A program made the position numbers and the translations under genes. Source: Rhodoferax sp. (GTDB lineage: Bacteria > Pseudomonadota > Gammaproteobacteria > Burkholderiales > Burkholderiaceae_C). Taken from it: a stretch of 64,000 nucleotides of DNA. A model generated the notes under the pieces. The model was not told the origin of the DNA. It saw only the letters and a program-made list of their open reading frames with translations, and ran no database searches. Location of the stretch: assembly GCA_030685025.1 (NCBI GenBank), contig JAUXWC010000042.1:1-64000 (forward strand). The letters are read 5' to 3'. Positions 52,652-60,000 of the stretch are shown piece by piece (position 1 is the first letter of the stretch; each line of letters starts with the position of its first letter).

Positions 52652-53494
52652 GTGACTCAAACGACGGGGATCAACGCTCAACGGCAAGCCAACGACGAGA
52701 CTTTTGAAGTCGTCCTCAAGGGACTGCGGTCCGACATACCGTCGGCGGAAGCCAAGATCAAGCTGGCCGCCTTGTTCAAGGCGACGGTCGATCAAGTCAC
52801 TCAACTACTGGCAACAGGCGGCTATGTCGTGAAGAAAGGCGTCACTCAAGAGGTCGGCACCAGCTACAAGCGCGCCATCGATGCGGCGGGCGGACTCTGT
52901 GAACTGGTCTCCGAGGCAGTGCCAGTCATTTCCTTGGATGTCGATTTGCCCTTCGACGCGCCGCCGGTAACCGAAGCCGCCGGTCCGCTGGCGAACGCCT
53001 CCGGTACTGATTCCGCAGGGCCACACTCCATGGAAGACAGTCTTGGCGTGTTCAAACAGAAGATCAGCAAGCACAACGCGCACTTGGGTGTACTTGTCGG
53101 CTTCGGAGTTTTTGCATTTGCGTTGTTCCTGCCTTGGGCAAGCATCCCGGCAGGTCTAATGGCTCGTGACGGTGGTTCGGTTGACGGTTGGAGCGAGAGC
53201 GCTTACTTCGCACTCGTTCCGCTGGCCCTTGCGCTGTACCCGGTGTTTCTGCATCGATCCGTGCAGTTGAAGACGCTGCTGATCAACATTGCCATTGCAT
53301 TTGCACTGCTTGGCTACAACAACGTTGCCAATCGAAATATCTGGCAAAACGCCTACGGGAATATGGGTTCCATCATGGGCGCCGGATTCTGGCTCGGACT
53401 ACTGGCCCTGGTTGCCATTTCAGTCTGTGGCATAGCCTGGTCACTTCACACGTCCGAGGGCATCGAGAAGTCGAACACGTTGAAGTCCAACTGA
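52652..53494 (+). CDS. Membrane protein with N-terminal L7/L12-like cytoplasmic domain
   Basis: A 280-residue protein. GTG 52652 is chosen because a GGAG box lies eight bases before it; ATG 52586 lies inside the operator. Residues about 10-75 (FEVVLKGLRSDIPSAEAKIK, VTQLLATGGYVVKKGVTQEV) form a small alpha/beta domain often fused to membrane segments in proteobacteria. After a Pro/Ala linker come four transmembrane helices (from GVLVGFGVFAFALFLPW to WLGLLALVAISVCGIAWSL). Function unknown. It heads a run of small membrane-protein genes regulated by repressor 2. Confidence 0.65.
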   Translation: MTQTTGINAQRQANDETFEVVLKGLRSDIPSAEAKIKLAALFKATVDQVTQLLATGGYVVKKGVTQEVGTSYKRAIDAAGGLCELVSEAVPVISLDVDLPFDAPPVTEAAGPLANASGTDSAGPHSMEDSLGVFKQKISKHNAHLGVLVGFGVFAFALFLPWASIPAGLMARDGGSVDGWSESAYFALVPLALALYPVFLHRSVQLKTLLINIAIAFALLGYNNVANRNIWQNAYGNMGSIMGAGFWLGLLALVAISVCGIAWSLHTSEGIEKSNTLKSN

Positions 53495-53626
53495 GTCGCT
53501 TCGCGGTGCCTGTCAAGTGTCAACTTGAGCACGGCATAAGAAGTGATAGGCGCGTCGGTGGCAAGGCGAGCCCGCCAAATGAGTGCGGCGGGTCGGAACA
53601 TTTCATTACCCATTTAAGGAGACGAC

Positions 53627-53875
53627 ATGGAAGCAAAAAGCGGTGGTTACTCTTCGTATGAACAGGTACCTTGGTTCCGAAAAAGTTGGGTCATCTTGCT
53701 GGGCTTTTTTGTATTCGCTCCCGCAACACTCTACCCATTGTTCAGTGGCGATATCTACTATCAAAAGAAGGGGCAACTGGTCACCTATACCAAGACTCAA
53801 AAGATCGTCACCATCGTTCTTTGCACATGGGTCTCATTGGCAATTGTGGTGAAGGTGGCGAATGCATTGACATGA
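53627..53875 (+). CDS. Small two-helix membrane protein
   Basis: An 82-residue protein with an AAGGAG box eight bases before ATG 53627. Two hydrophobic helices (SWVILLGFFVFAPATLYPLF and IVTIVLCTWVSLAIVVKVA) flank a loop with IYYQKKGQLVTYTK. No family was recognised. It lies between the larger membrane protein and a DUF2628 protein, all on one strand, and may work with them. Confidence 0.65.
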   Translation: MEAKSGGYSSYEQVPWFRKSWVILLGFFVFAPATLYPLFSGDIYYQKKGQLVTYTKTQKIVTIVLCTWVSLAIVVKVANALT

Positions 53876-54096
53876 GTGTGGGTGCTCCGGGCCGCTGGAA
53901 GTCCGGCGCAATCCGCGATCAGGCATTGAAGTGCCGCACACCCTTTCATCAATTCTTCGCCCCGCAAGTCACCACCCGCAGGGCCGCGCATGTGCCGTGG
54001 CTGTCGCAGGACAAGTTTGTGCGTCAGTGCGAAATCAAATAGCCATCGCCGAAAAGATGGCAAACCGAATCAACACACAGAAAGAGGAAAACGCAA

Positions 54097-54468
54097 ATGA
54101 CATCAGCATCCAACCATCCCACTAGCGCAATATCTGACTCGTGGAAGAAGAAATTCGCGCTCATGGATCAAATCAAGAAGTCGCCAGAGTCAAGTAGCAA
54201 ACTGCCGTTGATGACGCGTCTAGGCGTCAACTACAACCTGCTGGCCTTTTTGTTGGGACCCATCTACTACTTTGTCAAGGGCATGTGGAAGCGTGCCATC
54301 ACCCTGACCGCCATCGCGTTTGTTGTCGTTATGTTTTTTGTGATGATTCTTGCTGAGACGGCCAGAAACGAATTCTTCATGTCCATGATTGGCCCCGTCA
54401 TTTTTATGGCCAGGGCAAACGGTGACTACTACAAGAAGATGGTTCAGGGCAACAACGGTTGGTGGTGA
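54097..54468 (+). CDS. DUF2628-family membrane protein
   Basis: A 123-residue protein. The core NLLAFLLGPIYYFVKGMWKR is the DUF2628 signature, followed by a second membrane helix (AITLTAIAFVVVMFFVMIL) and a third hydrophobic segment before GDYYKKMVQG. A purine-rich GAAAGAGGAAAA stretch serves as ribosome-binding site. Members are common in proteobacteria but their role is not established. The 221 bp upstream hold no supported gene. Confidence 0.75.
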   Translation: MTSASNHPTSAISDSWKKKFALMDQIKKSPESSSKLPLMTRLGVNYNLLAFLLGPIYYFVKGMWKRAITLTAIAFVVVMFFVMILAETARNEFFMSMIGPVIFMARANGDYYKKMVQGNNGWW

Positions 54469-54497
54469 ATTGCCCCGTACCAATCAAGTGTGACCCG

Positions 54498-54649
54498 ACG
54501 GCTACCTGTTTATCACCGCGAACGATGAGGGTGAAATCATCATCCGACCGGTGAAACCGCGCGACCTGCATCCCGGCTACGCGCCAGTCGGCAAGAAGGC
54601 GAAACCCAAAAGTGTGGTGCCAACGAATGCGGAGCTTGAGGAGTGGTAG
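54498..54649 (+). pseudogene. 5'-truncated second copy of the MazE-like gene
   Basis: The reading GYLFITANDEGEIIIRPVKP, then HPGYAPVGKKAKPKSVVP and a stop after LEEW matches residues about 30-79 of the protein at 51774. The N-terminal DNA-binding third and any start codon are missing. The DNA similarity continues for about 20 bases after the stop, so a segment duplication followed by 5' loss is likely. It directly precedes the FtsZ-like gene. Confidence 0.8.
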
Positions 54650-54758
54650 CGCCAGTGGTTGTCAGTCCCGCGTCGCGCTGCGCCATCGCTGTGCAGTGTC
54701 CGCACCCAGTTTGACAAATCTGGCCTGCCTCAAAACCACTCAACTCTGAAAGACGGCT

Positions 54759-55541
54759 ATGAACCGTAGAAGTACATTGAAGTGGCTTGGGGCTGTCGCC
54801 CTCGGCGTAAGTCTTCCCGCAACGGTGTCCCAATCGACAGAACTGGTGTCACTGGCAGTAATAGCGCCTGACGAGCCTGACCACCTCCCGTTACAGACCG
54901 AGTCGGTAGTTTGCAGGGTTATCGGAGTTGGCGATGCCGGGCGCAACATTCTCCTGGCGGCGTGGTCTAGCGGCTTGCTTCAGGCCAAACACTGCCGGGC
55001 GGAGTTTGCTTGCGTCAACATGGGACGGAAAAGCACCAGGGCGGTCAGCAAAGCCAATCGACTGAATCCTGGCATCACGCCCGTCAAATCGGTGCAGCTT
55101 GCACGGTTCGGGGCAGGGAGCAACGTCAAGGTCGCACGGACCGCCGCCCGGAAACACGACAAAGCACTGCGATCCTTGATGGATGGTGCCGACGTTGTCA
55201 TTCTGGTGGCGGGTCTCGGTGGTGGTACCGGTAGTGGCGTGTCACCCATCCTGGCGGGCATGGCGCGGGAAGCCGGTGCGCTGGCCTTTGCCGTGGTGGT
55301 GACACCCTTCAGCTGGGAGCTTGGACGCTATCCCAATGCCTTTCAAGCGGTCAAGGAACTGGAGCGCGAATGCGATTACTTGGCGTCCTTGTCGAATCAG
55401 ACTGTCGGGGAAGAGTTGGGTGAGGACGCCACACTCGATGACGTGGTCACCCAGCAAAAGCTGATGGGCGCAGCGTGCATTCGCAGACTCATGGTGGATG
55501 GCAGCCGGTTCTGCATTGACCGCCGCAGCCGTCCAACGTAG
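54759..55541 (+). CDS. FtsZ/tubulin-like GTPase domain protein with Tat-like signal sequence
   Basis: A 260-residue protein. GTP-binding loops of FtsZ are present: T1 GVGDAGRNIL (residues about 56-65), the AGSNVKVARTAARK segment, and T4 GLGGGTGSG (about 152-160), then AFAVVVTPFSWELGR and an H7-like helix. It stops before the C-terminal domain, so the T7 synergy loop that completes GTP hydrolysis across a filament is missing; FtsZ usually exceeds 380 residues. The N-terminus MNRRSTLKWLGAVALGVSLP has a twin-arginine motif and hydrophobic stretch, unexpected for a cytoplasmic GTPase. It may be a nucleotide-binding modulator of FtsZ or act outside the membrane. The ribosome-binding site is weak. 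A recombinase gene follows. Confidence 0.7.
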   Translation: MNRRSTLKWLGAVALGVSLPATVSQSTELVSLAVIAPDEPDHLPLQTESVVCRVIGVGDAGRNILLAAWSSGLLQAKHCRAEFACVNMGRKSTRAVSKANRLNPGITPVKSVQLARFGAGSNVKVARTAARKHDKALRSLMDGADVVILVAGLGGGTGSGVSPILAGMAREAGALAFAVVVTPFSWELGRYPNAFQAVKELERECDYLASLSNQTVGEELGEDATLDDVVTQQKLMGAACIRRLMVDGSRFCIDRRSRPT

Positions 55542-55768
55542 CCACTGGTTATGGCCTGCCAACTGCCGCAAAGTTGACCGAAACAGCGATTGCGGCGCCA
55601 AAGCCGCCGATTGTCACCGGCACCGACCGACAAAACCGGCTCAAACAGCCACCAAAACGCGCCAGGCCGCGCTATCGGCGGTTTGGCCGTGTGTCGCTAG
55701 CCATCGCAGCCGAAAAGCGCTCAAAACGCGTGGCCAAGCGCAGCCACGCCGAACTTGACAGAAGAAAT

Positions 55769-56707
55769 GTGACCACTCCTACCAACAAACCCAAGAACCC
55801 CAAAGCGAAGCCCTCGAAACTGGTCAACAGCTTCACCCAAGCCGCACGGTCGGAATCGACCCGACGCAGCTATGCGCAGGACATGCGGCATTTCAAGGCC
55901 AACGCGAAGTTCCCTGCGACACCGGAAGTGGTGGCGGAATACCTGGCGAAGTTTGCTGGGGTCTTGTCGGTTGCCACCCTGCAGCATCGCCTGATCGCCA
56001 TTCACCAGGCCCACACCGACAAAGGATTTGATAGTCCTGTCAAGGACCGGTTGGTCAAGCGCACGATGCAGGGCATTCGTCGCACTTTCGGGGTGGCGCA
56101 AAGGCGTGTCCGCGCACTGGTCAAGGATGATCTGCTCGAACTACTGGTGATGGTCGCCAAGCAGAGGCCATTGAAGGCAGCCCGCGACAAGGCGATTCTG
56201 CTGCTGGGGTTCGCCGGCGCATTCCGGCGCTCCGAATTGGTGGCACTTCGAATGGACGACATCACGCCGCATGCGCACGGCATCGAGTTGCTGATTCGCC
56301 GCTCCAAGACCGACCAGGAGGGGGAGGGTAGAACAGTGTTCGTGCCCTTGGCCAAGTCAGAAGAACGGTGTCCGGTCAAAGCCTTGCAACATTGGCTTGA
56401 ACTGGCGGGTATCGGGGTGGGGCCGTTGTTTCGTCAGGTCAGCCGCCATGACAAGGTTGTGAACGGCAAAGCGTTAACTCCGCAGTCTGTCGCTTTGATC
56501 GTGAAGGCGGCGGTCGCGAGCACAAAGGGCCTTGAGGCGGCGAAAACCGTGTCTGGGCACTCCCTGCGGGCAGGGTTTGTGACCGAGGCGGCAACCATCG
56601 GAATGCAGACCGCCACCATCATGGGCCAAACCGGCCATCGCAGCCTGGAAATGGTGTTTCGTTATACAAGGCCGGCGCAGAAGCGACAGATACTAAGCTT
56701 GCTTTGA
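55769..56707 (+). CDS. Tyrosine recombinase (second, XerC/D-like)
   Basis: About 312 residues from GTG 55769; the frame is open back to a TTG at 55574, giving 377 residues with a basic N-terminal tail, and the start is uncertain. A core-binding SAM-like domain (QAARSESTRRSYAQDMRHF) precedes the catalytic domain with Arg in GAFRRSELVAL, Lys in RRSKTDQEGEG, His-x-x-Arg in SGHSLRAGF, the second His in TGHRSLEM and Tyr in VFRYTRP. All catalytic residues are intact. It belongs to a different subfamily from the integrase at 44413 and probably mobilises a nested element or the helicase module to its right. Confidence 0.88.
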   Translation: MTTPTNKPKNPKAKPSKLVNSFTQAARSESTRRSYAQDMRHFKANAKFPATPEVVAEYLAKFAGVLSVATLQHRLIAIHQAHTDKGFDSPVKDRLVKRTMQGIRRTFGVAQRRVRALVKDDLLELLVMVAKQRPLKAARDKAILLLGFAGAFRRSELVALRMDDITPHAHGIELLIRRSKTDQEGEGRTVFVPLAKSEERCPVKALQHWLELAGIGVGPLFRQVSRHDKVVNGKALTPQSVALIVKAAVASTKGLEAAKTVSGHSLRAGFVTEAATIGMQTATIMGQTGHRSLEMVFRYTRPAQKRQILSLL

Positions 56708-57087
56708 CGTGCGATGGTCTTCGCTGTCGAGGTCAGGAACGGTTTGCGCTCCGACACCGGATGTTTTGGTTGGAATACTTGGTGTCCTGATGCGATAGGC
56801 ATAGTTTGTGCTGTTTGGATACTTCGCCGCGAAAACTGCCATCCGTTGCCCCATCGAGACCTAAATCTCACGAGGTACGACAGCTTTCAATTGCAGCGTC
56901 GAATATGACCGTCCAATCAGAAGAAACGCGTGGTGATCTGAATTCGGAAAGAAAAGTGGTAAATAGGGCGAACAATTGGTCATCTCTGTGAGATTTCGGG
57001 AAATGGAAAGGTACAGTCGGGAAGTTTTCAAATTGTGGGTCCGGCGTCCAATTGAGAGAGGCCAACCTAGCGCGTGGGGGATTGAGA
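56708..57087. other. Intergenic stretch upstream of the helicase operon
   Basis: 380 bp with no recognised gene. A 9-bp inverted repeat AAATCTCAC/GTGAGATTT lies at 56863-56871 and 56988-56996. GC is lower than in the flanking genes, as expected of a promoter region or an element junction. Confidence 0.45.
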
Positions 57088-60000
57088 ATGGACGACGTCT
57101 TCAGCTTTCGCAATCGTCTCATTGACGAATACAGTGCTTATTCACGCAGTTTCTCCAAGGTTGCCGGACAAGACATCCTTGCAAAGGTCGAAGAAGAATA
57201 TGCCCGTGGTCGTTACTGGCCCGAGCCGCTGATCCAGATCAATCCCAATTACAAGCGCAGCGGTACCGTTCAGGAGTTGGCGGAGCAAGGCGTACTTCAC
57301 GCCAATTGCGCGCACATCTTTCAGACCGGAAAAACAGAAGGCAAGTCTTCGGATTTGCATTTGTACGTTCACCAGTTGCAGGCTCTGGCCAAAGCCCAGA
57401 ACCAGAAAAGCTACGTTGTGACCACCGGTACAGGTTCCGGTAAGTCCCTCGCATTTTTCATTCCGATCATCGACCGCATCGTCAAAGCCAAGGCGGCTGA
57501 CCCGCAGAAGCGCACGCGGGCCATCGTTATTTATCCGATGAACGCCTTGGCCAACAGCCAACTGGAGGAGCTGGACAAGTTCCTGCATGGCTACCCCAAA
57601 GGTGAGGCGCCCTTTACGGTGGCCCGCTACACCGGGCAAGAAAGTAAGGCAGAACGGCAAGAAATTGCCGACAACCCGCCCGACATCCTGCTCACCAACT
57701 TCATGATGCTGGAGTTGATTCTGACGCGATTTGAGGATGTAGACCGTCAGGTGGTCGAGCATTGCCAAGGGCTTGAGTTTCTGGTGTTGGATGAGCTCCA
57801 TACCTACCGCGGACGGCAGGGTGCTGATGTGGCTCTGCTGGTGCGTCGTTTGCGCGAACGACTGAAGGCCGAACAACTGGTCTGTATTGGTACCTCTGCC
57901 ACCATGTCCTCCACCGGAACGCAAGCCGACCGCAATCAAACGGTGGCAAGTGTCGCCAGTTTGTTGTTTGGTGCATCCATCACCGAACACGATGTGATTG
58001 GTGAAACCTTGCAACGTGTCACCAACCCCGGCAAGGACGTACAGGCCATTAAGCCGCTGCTCAAGTCTGTTCTATTGAAAGATGCCCATGCTTGGGTCGA
58101 CTTTGACGCTTTTAGCGATGATCCGTTGGCCATTTGGGTGGAGCTGACTCTGGGCATTGAGCTGCCCGCAGATGAGCCGCCCCGCCGCGCAAAGCCCATC
58201 ACGCTGAAAGATGCCGCTGGCCGTTTGGCGGCCGATGCGCAATGCACCTTTGATGAGGCCATGGCTGGCTTGCAGCGCTTTTTACTAGCGGCCCACGACA
58301 TCAGGACTCCACAAGGCAGCCCACCCTTCGCCTTCAAGTTGCACCAGTTCATCAGTGGTCCCGGCAAGGTGCTGGCGACGCTTGAGCCAGAGGGCGTACG
58401 CCACATCACCCTGGATGCCCAACGCTACGCCCCGGGTCGGCAGGAAGAGGGGGCCCAGCTGTACCCGGTTCACTTCTGTCGCGACTGCGGGCAGGAATAC
58501 CACCCCGTATGGCGCGCTGGTCAGGCCCAGCAGGAATACACCCCGCGTGAGATTGACGACATCTCGGGCGATGATGATGAGAACGCCCGCTACGGATTTT
58601 TGTGCCCATCTAATCTGCGTCAGGCCTACAAGGGCAGCCTTGAGGACTTGCCGGAATCCTGGTTGGACCTGGCCAAGGCCGAGCCCAAAGTCAAAAGCAC
58701 CTTCAGAAAATATGTGCCGGAAGACGTGCAGGTCAGCCCCCAAGGTTGGCAGGGCCGGGGTGAGTTCTATTGGTACATTCCAGGCAAATTCCGCTTCTGC
58801 CTGAGCTGTGGCCAAACCCATGAGGTTCATGGCAAAGACATCAATCGACTGGCAAGCCTTTCCGGAGAGGGGCGTTCGTCGGCTACCACGATCCTTACCC
58901 TGAGCGCCATCCGGCAGCTCTTTGATGTGAAGGACATGCCATCTGACCAGCCAGATCCGCGCAAGTTACTCGGCTTCACGGACAACCGGCAGGATGCCGC
59001 CTTGCAGGCTGGGCATTTCAACGACTTCGTGTTTTTGCTCACCCTGCGCTCTGCCCTGATTGGCGCTTTGCAAAACCACCAAGGAGTATTGACAGAAGAA
59101 ACCCTGGCGGATGCCGTCTTCAAGGCGCTGGGGTTTGATAGGACTGACTTTGGCACGCTGGCCGAATACCTTCGCACCCCCAAGCTGATGGGCCTGGCAC
59201 GCCAGGATGCGCAGCGCACCATGCGTTTCATTATTGGTTACCGCCTTTTGCGCGACTTGCGGCGTGGCTGGCGTTTCAACAATCCCAATCTGGACCAGCT
59301 CAACCTTCTGTCCATTGCCTACCGAGGCCTTGATGAGTTTGCGGCGGAGGCATCCCTGTTTGCCAAAAGCCCCATTCTGGCCAGTATCAGTCCACAGCAA
59401 CGCGTCATGCTTGCTCGTTTGGTTTTCGACAGCATGCGCCGCAGCCTGTGCCTGGAAACGCGTTACCTGGATGCTGTGGAGCAAGACAAGGCCAAGACGA
59501 CAGCACACCAGTACCTCAACGAGCGTTGGGCATTTGCGTCGGATGAAAACCTGGAAACTGCCAAATGTCTGATACTGACCAAACGCCCCGAATACAAAGG
59601 CAAACCCCGTATCGACCTGGTCCCCGGCGGCTCTCGCTCCCGGCTGCTGAAGGATATCAAGGCGGCTTCTTTTTGGAAAGATAGTGCCGCAGCAGGTCAA
59701 GTTGTAGGCTGGAAAGACCTGCAGTGGGTGGAGCTGATGGAGCAGTTGCTTCAAGCGGCTTCTAACTACGGCTACGTTCAGAAATTTGATGTTGACAGTC
59801 AAGTCATTGGCTGGCGCCTCAACGCTTCCTCCATGGACTGGTTGCTGGTGGACGAGTCGCAGGCCCTGGAAGACGGTAAACACAACCAGTTCTTCCGCAG
59901 CCTGTACCAAGCGGTGGCCCAGACCTTGCGTCAGCAAGGGCACCCCTTGTTCGACTTTGAAGCCCAGGAGCACACCGCGCAAGTGGATTCTGCCCGCCGA

